From: a bacterium
GTDB taxonomy: Bacteria; UBP6; UBA1177; JAKLFG01
Reading direction: 5' to 3'
Assembly: GCA_022709425.1 (NCBI GenBank)
Contig: JAKLIW010000001.1
Coordinates: 81,552-145,551, forward strand
Length of the DNA stretch: 64,000 nucleotides
A model generated the notes under the pieces. The model was not told the origin of the DNA. It saw nothing but the letters and a program-made list of their open reading frames with translations, and made no database searches. Numbering within the stretch: the first letter of the stretch is position 1; each line of letters opens with the position of its first letter. A program made the position numbers and the translations under genes. Positions 8,732-16,911 of the stretch are shown piece after piece.

Positions 8732-9459
8732 GACTCCTCCCCCTTTTTCTTCGGGAGTGTCTGCCACCGGTTGGGCGCTATCCCCAGCACCGGCAGAATC
8801 GGACGGCCGCTCACCCAGTTGGGCCGCAGCCAACCGTTATTCCCGATGATGTCGCCATCGGGGATCCACGCCGCGTTCTTGTCTATCGCCAACGGCTCGA
8901 TGCGATATTCGCGCAGAAACCCCGCCGTCGTCTCCTGCGGCACGGTGCGCGTGAAGCCCGCCTCATGCCATTCGTTGACCCGCCCCGATTCCCCCAGCGC
9001 CGTGAGGCCGACCCCCGCCGCCGCCCCGATGACGCCGTCGTTGGTGCCGCCGTGACCCGACAGGTGGGCCTTACCGACGGCAGCGTGCGCCTCGGCCTGC
9101 GTCACCTTGCGGACAAGGCAAAGTTTTCCGAACTCTTTGAGCGCCGGGATCGCCGGATCGTTTTCGGCGACAACGCACAGCCCCGGGTCACTCCCTTCGA
9201 CGAAATGCTTTTTGATATGGGCCGCGCCGCGCCGGATGAGGTCCGGTATCACCGACCCGTCGGGCGCTTCGATCATGCAGACAAGACTGCTGTTGTGCGA
9301 GGTGTACGGGATGTCGTCGGCGACGAGCAACTGCTGGCGGATGAGCGCATGGAGGCGGCATCCGTCGGGCAGTTCACCGCCGTACCAGCGGGCCAGCTTG
9401 CCGGTGCCGCGCCCGCAATCCAAAGTGTCGGTATCGTCGAAGGCGACATAGATGATCAT
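8728..9459 (-). CDS. TiaS-like (COG1571-related) DDTD-domain protein
   Basis: 243 residues from the ATG at 9459, with GGAG seven bases upstream; the GTG at 9486 is a poorer start. It begins with YVAFDDTDTLDCGRGTGKLA and later has GHGGTNDGVIGAAAGVGL, matching the N-terminal nucleotide-binding fold of archaeal TiaS, the enzyme that adds agmatine to C34 of tRNA-Ile2. It is much shorter than TiaS and lacks the zinc-finger and OB parts, so tRNA modification should not be assumed. It overlaps both neighbours by 4 bases (hydrolase upstream, ABC exporter downstream), indicating translational coupling. Function unknown. Confidence 0.6.
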   Translation of the reverse strand: MIIYVAFDDTDTLDCGRGTGKLARWYGGELPDGCRLHALIRQQLLVADDIPYTSHNSSLVCMIEAPDGSVIPDLIRRGAAHIKKHFVEGSDPGLCVVAENDPAIPALKEFGKLCLVRKVTQAEAHAAVGKAHLSGHGGTNDGVIGAAAGVGLTALGESGRVNEWHEAGFTRTVPQETTAGFLREYRIEPLAIDKNAAWIPDGDIIGNNGWLRPNWVSGRPILPVLGIAPNRWQTLPKKKGEES

Positions 9460-10403
9460 CCTTTTTTCTCCTGTGCGCTGAGCCACGCGAGGATATCGCC
9501 GTAGACCACGTCGCGGTTGAGTTCGTTCAAGGGTTCGTGGCGCGCTTCGGGATATAGTTTCAGCGTCACCTTGTTCATCCCGGCATCGATAAAGAGCTGA
9601 TGCGCCTCGCGGACCCCCGCCCCGTTGCGCCCCACCGGGTCGCGGTCACCCGAAAGGAAGAAGACCGGTAGCGCCTTGGGCATTTGAGCGATCCCCGCCG
9701 GATCGCTCATGAACAGGATACCGTCGGCCAGATCGCGGAAGAAGGCGGCCGGAAAGATGCCACCGCAGAGCGGATCGGCATCGAAGGCGTGCGCCACCGC
9801 CGGATCGCGCGACAGCCAGTGGTATTGACTGTTCGAGCCCGGCTCGCGGAACGGCCGGTTATAGCCCCGGAGAGACTGGTTATGCAGGAAGGTACACGGC
9901 GTCCGAATGCCCCATACCAAAGTACAGAACTTGACGATGGCAAGCACCGCCCATTTCTCCCACAGCACCGGCATTCCCGCCGTGCCCGACAGGAGCAATC
10001 CGTCAAGTTCGTCGCCGAAGCGGATGGCGTAGGAACGGGCGACAAACGAACCCATGCTGTGGCCAAAGAGGAAGAACGGCAGACCGGGATGGTCCCGTTT
10101 GGCGATACCGGTCAGGTCGCGGGCATCGTCCACGACCTTCTGCCACCCGCCCGCTTCGGCGAAAAAACCGCGCGGTTCACCGGGAAGCACCGATTGTCCA
10201 TGGCCGCGGTGATCGTTGGCATAGACCGCGAACCCCTGCCGGGTGAGGAATTCGGCGAAGTGCCGATACCGTCCCGCGTGTTCCGCCATGCCGTGGGCGA
10301 TCTGGATGACGCGACGCACCGGCATCCCCTCGTCGGGTAGCCACCGGTGGTAGTGTATCGCGCCGTCGTGACGACTTTCAAAGGTGACCAACGTTTCCCG
10401 CAT
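9456..10403 (-). CDS. Alpha/beta hydrolase, monoacylglycerol-lipase / lysophospholipase type
   Basis: 315 residues, normal for the COG2267 family. Clear landmarks are the oxyanion segment QIAHGMAEHAGRY, NDHRGHGQS, the nucleophile elbow FGHSMGS, an acid residue region near FLSGDRDPVG and the catalytic His in YPEARHEPLNE. No signal peptide is seen, so it is cytoplasmic or peripheral and probably hydrolyses monoacylglycerols, lysolipids or similar esters. First gene of an operon in which each gene overlaps the next by 4 bases; the following genes are a TiaS-like protein and an ABC exporter, which might handle a lipid-like substrate. Confidence 0.88.
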   Translation of the reverse strand: MRETLVTFESRHDGAIHYHRWLPDEGMPVRRVIQIAHGMAEHAGRYRHFAEFLTRQGFAVYANDHRGHGQSVLPGEPRGFFAEAGGWQKVVDDARDLTGIAKRDHPGLPFFLFGHSMGSFVARSYAIRFGDELDGLLLSGTAGMPVLWEKWAVLAIVKFCTLVWGIRTPCTFLHNQSLRGYNRPFREPGSNSQYHWLSRDPAVAHAFDADPLCGGIFPAAFFRDLADGILFMSDPAGIAQMPKALPVFFLSGDRDPVGRNGAGVREAHQLFIDAGMNKVTLKLYPEARHEPLNELNRDVVYGDILAWLSAQEKKG

Positions 10404-10474
10404 CCCGACACTCCCTACATAACATCATCCGTCCTCTACCAGAAAACGACGGAAAAGACAAGCAAGCGGTAAAG

Positions 10475-10504
10475 TTGACAAGCGCAACGGCGGCGTGCTA
10501 GATT
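10475..10504 (+). promoter_or_regulatory. Sigma-70-type promoter for serA-like gene
   Basis: TTGACA at 10475-10480, 18-base spacer, TAGATT at 10499-10504; the start codon at 10545 is about 40 bases downstream of the -10. Confidence 0.65.
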
Positions 10505-10544
10505 TGATCCGCGCATGTGTTCAACAACCACGGAGGAAATACCG

Positions 10545-11465
10545 ATGAAAAAGGTTCTGCTCGCCACCGAGAAAGCGTTCGTGAAAGAGGCGGTCGAGAA
10601 GATCGCGGCCATCGTGAAAGAGGCCAACTACGAACTCATCAAACTCGAGAATTACAAAGACCCGAAAGATCTGCTCGCGGCGGTCCCCGCGGTCGACGCT
10701 ATCATCATCCGTTCCGACATCGTCAATAAAGAGGTGCTCGACGCGGCCAAGAACCTCAAGATCGTCGTCCGCGCCGGCGCCGGCTACGACAACATCGATA
10801 CCAAATACGCCGCCGAAAAGAAGGTCGTGGCGATGAACACCCCCGGTCAGAACTCGAACGCCGTGGCCGAACTCGCCTTCGGCATGATGCTCTATGCGGC
10901 CCGCACGTGGTTCACCCCGAAAAGCGGCACCGAACTACGCGGCAAGAAACTCGGCATTCACGCCTACGGTTTCGTCGGTCGGGCGCTCGCCGCCATCGCC
11001 AAAGGCTTCGGCATGGAGATATACGCCTACGACCCGTTCGTGGAGGCCGCGATCATGGCGAAGGACGGCGTGAAGGCGGTCAAAACGGTCGAAGAGCTCT
11101 ACAGCACCTGCCAGTATGTTTCGCTCCACATCCCCGCCACCGAAAAGACCAAGAAGAGCATCAATCATGCGCTTCTTTCCAAGATGCCCAAGGGAGCGGT
11201 CCTCATCAACACCGCCCGCAAGGAGGTCATCGACGAGGCGTCGCTTCTCAAGATGTTCGAGGATCGGCCCGATTTCAAGTATCTCTCCGATGTTGAGGAT
11301 ACGGTGAAGGAACAGGTGGTCGAAAAATACAAGGACCGCGCCTTCTTCACCCCCAAGAAGATGGGCGCCCAGACCGAAGAGGCCAACATCAACGCCGGCA
11401 TCGCCGCGGCGCGCCAGATTGTCAACTTCTTCGAGAAAGGCGACCTGACCTTCAAGGTGAATTAA
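10545..11465 (+). CDS. serA: D-3-phosphoglycerate dehydrogenase-like protein (Lys-type, no ACT domain)
   Basis: 306 residues from the ATG at 10545, with GGAGG eight bases upstream; the in-frame ATG at 10515 lacks an RBS. It is a D-2-hydroxyacid dehydrogenase: substrate-side motif RAGAGYDNID, a Rossmann segment (LGIHAYGFVGRALA), and NTARKEVIDE carrying the catalytic Arg. The usual catalytic His (TPHxGA) is Lys here (TPKKMGAQTEEAN), matching the Lys-type short phosphoglycerate dehydrogenases described in some anaerobes and protists. No ACT or regulatory domain, so no serine feedback site is evident. It oxidises 3-phosphoglycerate at the entry to serine synthesis. It stands alone with its own promoter; no serC or serB is nearby. 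Confidence 0.82.
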   Translation: MKKVLLATEKAFVKEAVEKIAAIVKEANYELIKLENYKDPKDLLAAVPAVDAIIIRSDIVNKEVLDAAKNLKIVVRAGAGYDNIDTKYAAEKKVVAMNTPGQNSNAVAELAFGMMLYAARTWFTPKSGTELRGKKLGIHAYGFVGRALAAIAKGFGMEIYAYDPFVEAAIMAKDGVKAVKTVEELYSTCQYVSLHIPATEKTKKSINHALLSKMPKGAVLINTARKEVIDEASLLKMFEDRPDFKYLSDVEDTVKEQVVEKYKDRAFFTPKKMGAQTEEANINAGIAAARQIVNFFEKGDLTFKVN

Positions 11466-11510
11466 GACCCGGAAGGGCATGCTTATTTGTAGCCGTTCCG
11501 TTCTTTTTTC

Positions 11511-11538
11511 TTGCTTACATTCCCGAATAAGCTAAAAT
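11511..11538 (+). promoter_or_regulatory. Sigma-70-type promoter for potD-like/histidine kinase operon
   Basis: TTGCTT at 11511-11516, 16-base spacer, TAAAAT at 11533-11538, 25 bases before the ATG at 11564. It would drive the binding protein and the sensor kinase together. Confidence 0.6.
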
Positions 11539-11563
11539 CGCTTCAGATTTTTTCGGTCTGGGG

Positions 11564-12616
11564 ATGAAACGCTCTGTGACCTACATTGTTTTGTTGGCGG
11601 TCGTCGCGGCCGTGATGCTCTATCTCCTTTTCCGCCAGCCCCACCCCGAACGGTCAAAGGACGGCACGCTGGTCATATTCAACTGGGAGGATTACCTCGA
11701 CAAAGGGATCATCGCCGATTTTGAAAAGGAGACCGGCATCGCCGTGACCGTGGTCGAATACCAGACCATGGACGAGGAGCTGTCGCGACTGCAGGAGGAT
11801 CCCGGCGCCTTCGATCTGATCATCAGCAACGAAAGCACCATCGATTTCCTCCAGCATGCCAAACTGATACGCGAATTCGACCGCTCTCAGCTTTCGGGCG
11901 TCGAACTGATAACGCCGCGATTCGCTCACCGTATGCCGTGGGCGGTCCCCTACCTGTGGGGAACGACCGGATTTATGGTCGACACACGGCAGGTACCGAG
12001 CGACATCGAAAGCGTCGAGGCCCTCTGGGATCCCAAATATCGCGGCAAAACACGGTTGCTTGACGATGTCCGTGAAGCGGTCGCCCCGATACTGCTGAAG
12101 GGCGGCTATTCTTTCAACACCGACGATCCGGTACAGATCGCCGATGCCGAACGGCACGCCCTTTCCCTGCGCGACAACGGCATCTCGTTCGGCGACACCT
12201 TCGGCAATGTCGCCAAGGTGGCCGACGGCACCCTCTGGATCGCACAAACTTATAACGGCGACTACCTCTATAAGGCACGCGGCCGCTCCGAGTTCCGGTT
12301 CTTCCTTCCGCGCGAAGGCTTCGCGGTGATGGTCGAGTATTTCGTCCTCCCCAAAGCATCGAAGAATCAGGATGCCGCCCACCGGTTCGTCAGTTTCTGC
12401 CTGCGTCCCGAGATAGCGGCGCGCAACTCGAACACCTATTTCTACGCGAATGCCGTGAAGGGATCGGAGGCCTTCCTGCGCCCTGAACTGAAGGACAACG
12501 CGGTGATGTTCCCGGCCGAAAGCACCCTCAAACGGGGCACCGAATACCGCGATGTCGGCGATGCCTACGCGGCCTACCAACGCATCTTCAACGCCATGAA
12601 ACCGACCGCGCGGTGA
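11564..12616 (+). CDS. PotD-like periplasmic polyamine-binding protein, orphan of a transporter
   Basis: 350 residues. A signal anchor (YIVLLAVVAAVMLYLLF) without a lipobox is followed by a spermidine/putrescine-binding protein fold: LVIFNWEDYLDKGI, YQTMDEELSRLQ, PWAVPYLWGTTGF, WDPKYRGKTRLLDD and a C-terminal YFYANAVKGSEAF. Family members bind polyamines in the periplasm. No potA, potB or potC lies nearby; instead a hybrid histidine kinase with an extracytoplasmic sensor domain starts 7 bases downstream. The protein is therefore more likely a ligand receptor for that kinase than a transport component, as in NspS/MbaA-type systems. The ligand is inferred only from family. Confidence 0.85.
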   Translation: MKRSVTYIVLLAVVAAVMLYLLFRQPHPERSKDGTLVIFNWEDYLDKGIIADFEKETGIAVTVVEYQTMDEELSRLQEDPGAFDLIISNESTIDFLQHAKLIREFDRSQLSGVELITPRFAHRMPWAVPYLWGTTGFMVDTRQVPSDIESVEALWDPKYRGKTRLLDDVREAVAPILLKGGYSFNTDDPVQIADAERHALSLRDNGISFGDTFGNVAKVADGTLWIAQTYNGDYLYKARGRSEFRFFLPREGFAVMVEYFVLPKASKNQDAAHRFVSFCLRPEIAARNSNTYFYANAVKGSEAFLRPELKDNAVMFPAESTLKRGTEYRDVGDAYAAYQRIFNAMKPTAR

Positions 12617-12623
12617 TCGACAT

Positions 12624-15242
12624 ATGAGACGACGGCTCACGCTCTATTTCCTCGCCATCGTCGCCCTGACCCTCTTCACCATGTCACTGATCGCCGTCAT
12701 CACGATGCGCACCAGCGTCCAAACCCGCAACGCCGAGAAATTCTCCAAACTGGCGGGGGAAATTTCCTACAACCTCGACCGGCTCAACCGCAACGGCATC
12801 GATATGGCCCAGCTCATCGCCGAGAATCCGCTCATCAGCGACGAGACCAGCGACCGCGAAACATTGCGCTATGAACTGCTCAAATTCCGCAAGATGCTGC
12901 CGCTTTATGAAGATATCAGCATCGTTGCCCCCGACGGCACCGTGCTCATATCCACCGATTTTGCCGGACGCGGCGACTGGCGTCACAAGCGCCATTTTCT
13001 CGATGCGCTGGAGGGGCGCGCGGCGGTCTCGAACGTTCACCTCCTCACCGAACCGCTCGCCAAGGTCATCCAGTACACCGCGCCGATACGAAGTGGGGAG
13101 CGGGTCATCGCGGTGGTCGCCGTGACGATCAACATGCGTCAGTTCGCCGAAACGGTCGAACATTTGCGGATAGAGAAAACCGGACACGCGCTGGTGACGG
13201 ATCAGACCGGGACCATTATCATCCATCACGACCAGACCCGCCTATTCGAACGGATCGAACTTCCCGACGACAACGCCATCACACAGGGCTTCTTTTTCAC
13301 CGAACGCGGCGCAGAATATTTCGGCAACACCCACGCGGCTCTCGATCTCGACGATGCGGCATCCTTCGCCACGCCCCACTGGCGGGTCATCGTGGCGCAG
13401 GAGACCGGCGAAATGTTCGCACCCCTCTGGAGCGCGATCTTTTTTCTTTCCCTGACCTCTCTATTGATATTCATCCTCGCGCTGTTCGTCTTCCGGCGGC
13501 TCGCAAAGCGCATCACCGAACCGTTGGAACGGCTCACGCAGGGCATCGCACGCATTGGAGAAGGACAACTCGACCAGCGGATCGAGGCGACGGGCGACGA
13601 TGAGCTGAGGCGGCTCGCCGATGCCTTCAACAAGATGGTCGGCGACCTGCGCGAAAGTCGCCGGATGCTCACGGCGAGCGAACAGCGTTACCGCGAGATG
13701 GCCGATATGATGCCCCAGACCCTCTTCGAGACCGATTTGCAGGGTCGCCTTGTCTATTCGAATCAGGCGGGATTCAAGACCTTCGGATACAGCGAAGAGG
13801 ATGTCAAACAGGGAAAGCGGTTCAACGATTTTCTTCTCCCCTCCGACCGCGAACGGGCCGCCCGCAACATCCAGCGGATACTTGCGGGGGAAAATACCGG
13901 CGGCAGTGAATATCACGTCAGAAAGCTCAGCGGAGAGATATTGCCGGTGTTCATACACTCCGCACCGCGCTACGAGAACGAACGACTCGCCGGCCTGCGC
14001 GGGGTCGTGATCGATATGAGCGAGATCAAACAGGCGCAGGAAGAGATCAAGCGCAAGGAACTCCAACTGATACAGGCGCAGAAGATGGAGTCGATCGGCA
14101 CTCTCGCCGGCGGACTCGCCCACGATTTCAACAATGTGTTGGGAGGCATCGGCGGCGCATCCTCACTGCTCACCTATCTGCTGGAACACGATCCCGCGAA
14201 TGCCACGCCGGAGAAACTCCTCGAATACCTTGAGCTCATCGATTCACAGGTGAAACGGGCCAGCGAAATGATCCGCCAACTCCTCGCCCTCTCCCGGGGT
14301 CAGGAAATAGCGTTTGCCCCGATGGATCTGGCAAAAGCGGTGGAACAGGTCGCCGCCATCTGCGAAAAGACTTTCGAGAAAAGTGTACAACTCCGCCTGA
14401 CACTTCCGCGGGAGCGCCCCCTGATCAACGGCGATGCGGCGCTGATCGAGCAGGTGATCCTCAATGTCATGGTCAACGCGTGGCATGCCATGACCATCAT
14501 GCGCGGGCCGAATGAGAAACAAGGCGGCATCTGCGCCGTCACGCTGGAACACATCCGCGTGGACAATGGATTTCCCGGCTGGCCGCCCGACCTGCCGACC
14601 GGCGATCACTGGAGCATACGGATAACCGACAGCGGTGTCGGCATCCCCCCCGATACCCTACCGCGCATTTTCGATCCCTTCTACAGCACCAAAAAACCGG
14701 GCACGGGCACCGGATTGGGTCTGCCGATGGCCTACAACATCATTCGCCAGCATCACGGCCATATCAAGGCGGCGTCGGTTCCCGGAAAAGGATCGACCTT
14801 TACCCTCTTTCTGCCGGCATTACCGCAGGGGGGACTCTCCCGGGCGGCCGATCCGACCGCATTCATCGCCCACCGCGGCACCGGCTTTGCACTGCTGGCC
14901 GACGACGAGCCGGCCATCCGCGAAACGACCGCCGAAATGCTCGAAATGATGGGCTACAACGTCCTCATCGCGACCGACGGCCTCGAGGCGGTGGAGATAT
15001 TCAAACGCGATCCGGACAAGATATCGTTCCTCGTGCTCGACCTCCTCATGCCGCGGATGTCGGGGATCGAGGCGCTCCGCGAGATACGGCGCCTGCGCCC
15101 CGATATTCGAGCGCTTATCATATCGGGCTATCGGTTCGACGAGCAGGTGCAAGAGGCGGTATCGTGGGGCAACCTCATCACCCTGCAGAAGCCGTTCACC
15201 GTCGAACAGTTCTCCCGATCAGTCAAGGAACTCACGGCCTAA
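12624..15242 (+). CDS. Hybrid sensor histidine kinase (Cache-HAMP-PAS-HisKA-HATPase-REC)
   Basis: 872 residues. Domains in order: TM1 (about 7-27), a double-Cache-like periplasmic sensor (about 35-270), TM2 (about 275-297), HAMP (to about 350), PAS (about 355-470), HisKA with phosphoacceptor His500 in GGLAHDFNNVLGG, HATPase (VMVNAWHAM, ITDSGVGIPPD, GTGTGLGLPMAYN) and a C-terminal receiver with Asp806 (VLDLLMPRMSG) and the conserved Lys in LQKPF. No DNA-binding output domain, so phosphate would be passed to a partner elsewhere or act as a sink. It is coupled to the PotD-like gene just upstream, suggesting a polyamine or related ligand signal. Confidence 0.93.
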   Translation: MRRRLTLYFLAIVALTLFTMSLIAVITMRTSVQTRNAEKFSKLAGEISYNLDRLNRNGIDMAQLIAENPLISDETSDRETLRYELLKFRKMLPLYEDISIVAPDGTVLISTDFAGRGDWRHKRHFLDALEGRAAVSNVHLLTEPLAKVIQYTAPIRSGERVIAVVAVTINMRQFAETVEHLRIEKTGHALVTDQTGTIIIHHDQTRLFERIELPDDNAITQGFFFTERGAEYFGNTHAALDLDDAASFATPHWRVIVAQETGEMFAPLWSAIFFLSLTSLLIFILALFVFRRLAKRITEPLERLTQGIARIGEGQLDQRIEATGDDELRRLADAFNKMVGDLRESRRMLTASEQRYREMADMMPQTLFETDLQGRLVYSNQAGFKTFGYSEEDVKQGKRFNDFLLPSDRERAARNIQRILAGENTGGSEYHVRKLSGEILPVFIHSAPRYENERLAGLRGVVIDMSEIKQAQEEIKRKELQLIQAQKMESIGTLAGGLAHDFNNVLGGIGGASSLLTYLLEHDPANATPEKLLEYLELIDSQVKRASEMIRQLLALSRGQEIAFAPMDLAKAVEQVAAICEKTFEKSVQLRLTLPRERPLINGDAALIEQVILNVMVNAWHAMTIMRGPNEKQGGICAVTLEHIRVDNGFPGWPPDLPTGDHWSIRITDSGVGIPPDTLPRIFDPFYSTKKPGTGTGLGLPMAYNIIRQHHGHIKAASVPGKGSTFTLFLPALPQGGLSRAADPTAFIAHRGTGFALLADDEPAIRETTAEMLEMMGYNVLIATDGLEAVEIFKRDPDKISFLVLDLLMPRMSGIEALREIRRLRPDIRALIISGYRFDEQVQEAVSWGNLITLQKPFTVEQFSRSVKELTA

Positions 15243-15250
15243 GATATTTC

Positions 15251-15278
15251 TTTATTTTCAGAACGGCTCGATTATAAT
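15251..15278 (+). promoter_or_regulatory. Probable promoter with consensus TATAAT -10
   Basis: Perfect TATAAT at 15273-15278; a weak -35 (TTTATT, 15251-15256) lies 16 bases upstream. The ATG of the next gene is 29 bases downstream. Confidence 0.5.
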
Positions 15279-15307
15279 CGCCCCGTATCACAGTACCGGA
15301 GGAATTC

Positions 15308-16231
15308 ATGCGGAATGTTATCTTGAAAATGGTCTCGAAGGGGGTTATCTCCTCCGACAACGCAAACCGCCTTGTCAACATGAAACAAAATCTCGATCCG
15401 GTCTGGAAAGGTATCATCCGCGGCTACATCGACGAAAAGAAACTGGCCCGCTTTTTTGAGGAGGAGGGCTACCCGGTCATCTACGACGAAGGGACCACTT
15501 CGTTCAGAAAGGACGATATCTTTAAATTCTTTACTCCCGATATCATCGCGCACTATCTCGTTTTTCCGATATCCTACAAAAAAGAGAGCCGCGACATCAT
15601 CCTCGGATTCCTCAATGCCGCGCATCTCGACACCGTCAAGCAGATGATACAACACATCTTCCCCGACATCTCGACCACCTACTTCCACGTTCCCTACACC
15701 CTTTTCCGACGCATGGTCTACAAGAATTTCCTCTTCGACATGAGCAAGTACGCATCGCTGATGGCCGGGATGGATGCCGCTGGAAAAGCGCCCGCCGATG
15801 TCAAAGGCGACGGGAACGATATCCTTCAGCAGATCAACGCGCTTGCCGAACGGGTCATCGCCTTCACTATCGAGAACGGCTCTGCGGTCTTTCGCGACGA
15901 ATCGATAATCAACCGCTTTCCGCTCGCCTCTCTTCCGACCATCCGCGACGGCCTGCAAAAGAAATATCTCGAACTCTCGGCCGACAGCGCCGTCAAACAG
16001 CTCTCCCCCACCGAAAAGATACTCCTGTTCACCAATATGGGGGTCAAACGGGATGACCGTATCGTGGTAATCAGCGGCGGAGAAAAGAACGACAACTTCT
16101 TCATTCTCATCAACCCGCGCGGCGCTAAGAACGAGCTCGAACGGATACTTAATCCTGCCCAGCCGGCGCCGCGTCCGGTCAACCCGAACGCCGCAACCGA
16201 GATAGTTCCCGACGATCTTCTGAAGATGTAA
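15308..16231 (+). CDS. Stand-alone MshEN/GspE-N-like domain protein
   Basis: 307 residues; RBS GGAGG before the ATG. Residues 1-60 resemble the N-terminal helical part of type II secretion/type IV pilus ATPases (MVSKGVISSDNANRLV, IDEKKLARFFEEEGYP), and 75-130 resemble the second MshEN-like unit (FFTPDIIAHYLVFPISYK, LGFLNAAHLDTVKQMI). There is no ATPase domain. The C-terminal half is not recognised and ends in a Pro-rich stretch. MshEN domains can bind cyclic di-GMP, but the key residues cannot be confirmed by eye. Cytoplasmic; single gene with its own promoter. A regulatory or pilus-related role is only a guess. Confidence 0.5.
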   Translation: MRNVILKMVSKGVISSDNANRLVNMKQNLDPVWKGIIRGYIDEKKLARFFEEEGYPVIYDEGTTSFRKDDIFKFFTPDIIAHYLVFPISYKKESRDIILGFLNAAHLDTVKQMIQHIFPDISTTYFHVPYTLFRRMVYKNFLFDMSKYASLMAGMDAAGKAPADVKGDGNDILQQINALAERVIAFTIENGSAVFRDESIINRFPLASLPTIRDGLQKKYLELSADSAVKQLSPTEKILLFTNMGVKRDDRIVVISGGEKNDNFFILINPRGAKNELERILNPAQPAPRPVNPNAATEIVPDDLLKM

Positions 16232-16242
16232 GGGAAAACAGG

Positions 16243-16728
16243 TTAGTTCGCGACCATCTCGACCGTATCGTCATCATTCACCCGGACAAGTTCCTGCACG
16301 ACATCGCCGTTCTCGCCACGCCAAGTGCGCTTTTCAGGATCCCAGATAAGCGACGCGCTCTCACCCCGACGCTGTCCGTCGATGCAGTAGACATCGAACC
16401 GGTTCTTGGTCGCCGTTATCGTGTAGAGATCGCCCAGATAGTGGACCACCTGTGTTTCGCTCTCCCCCTCTTTCATCGCCAGCGGATCGCTCCCTTTCCA
16501 GAATTCGACCGTATTCAGGATGAACAGGTCGAGGAACAGTACCACCGAGTAGACTTGGAACACCCAGCAGATGATGTTGACGGCGGTCGAACCCCACCGA
16601 CCGTCGATGTCGCCGACCAGCTTATTGACCTTCTTAAAAAGCGGATAACTGCCGTAACAGCCCTGCATGAACAGCGCCGAGAAGACCATCAACATCGCCA
16701 TGGTCAGTGCGATGAACCGTTTCTTCAT
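16243..16728 (-). CDS. DUF3332 family lipoprotein
   Basis: 161 residues. It has a signal peptide with a lipobox (LFMQGC), then the conserved family segment GSYPLFKKVNKLVGDIDG and a membrane helix region (VNIICWVFQVYSVVLFLD). The C-terminal 90 residues contain a beta-rich periplasmic part (TQVVHYLGDLYTITATKN, LIWDPEKRTW). The family is common in Gram-negative bacteria and has no established role. Convergent with the preceding gene (11-base gap) and divergent from mscL, with a strong own promoter. Confidence 0.85.
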   Translation of the reverse strand: MKKRFIALTMAMLMVFSALFMQGCYGSYPLFKKVNKLVGDIDGRWGSTAVNIICWVFQVYSVVLFLDLFILNTVEFWKGSDPLAMKEGESETQVVHYLGDLYTITATKNRFDVYCIDGQRRGESASLIWDPEKRTWRGENGDVVQELVRVNDDDTVEMVAN

Positions 16729-16779
16729 GATCGCCTCCTAACAGTAAAATAATAAATCGGTCGAACCCTCGACCAGGGG

Positions 16780-16808
16780 AATCTACGCCTGCGCCGAAAC
16801 TGTGTCAA
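16780..16808 (-). promoter_or_regulatory. Strong sigma-70-type promoter for the DUF3332 gene
   Basis: On the minus strand, TTGACA (plus 16803-16808), 17-base spacer, TAGATT (plus 16780-16785). The start codon is at 16728. Confidence 0.7.
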
Positions 16809-16837
16809 TTTTTTTAAGGATTTTCTTCTCCAAAATC

Positions 16838-16866
16838 TTGCATTGGAGACGCCACAGGGATATCAT
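16838..16866 (+). promoter_or_regulatory. Sigma-70-type promoter for mscL
   Basis: TTGCAT at 16838-16843, 17-base spacer, TATCAT at 16861-16866. The predicted transcription start falls inside the inverted repeat at 16868-16890. Confidence 0.6.
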
Positions 16867-16867
16867 G

Positions 16868-16890
16868 GGATGGGTCTTGGGAGACCATCC
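16868..16890 (+). promoter_or_regulatory. Inverted repeat at the mscL transcription start
   Basis: Arms GGATGG(G)TCT and AGACCATCC pair with one bulged G around a TGGG loop. Because it overlaps the predicted transcription start, it is more likely a protein-binding site than an RNA hairpin, though either is possible. Confidence 0.35.
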
Positions 16891-16911
16891 ACATCTTTAG
16901 GAGGTTAACAC

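Noticed and set aside
8732..8833. N-terminal extension of the ABC exporter
   Set aside because: It would overlap the upstream gene by about 100 bases and has low-complexity sequence; the ATG at 8731 has a strong RBS and the ATGA overlap.
11564..12616. Polyamine ABC transporter operon
   Set aside because: Only the binding protein is present; no permease or ATPase genes of that type are in the window.
16759..16775. Small hairpin GGTCGA-ACCC-TCGACC between DUF3332 and mscL as a terminator
   Set aside because: It has no adjacent U-run and lies in the DUF3332 leader, not at a gene end.
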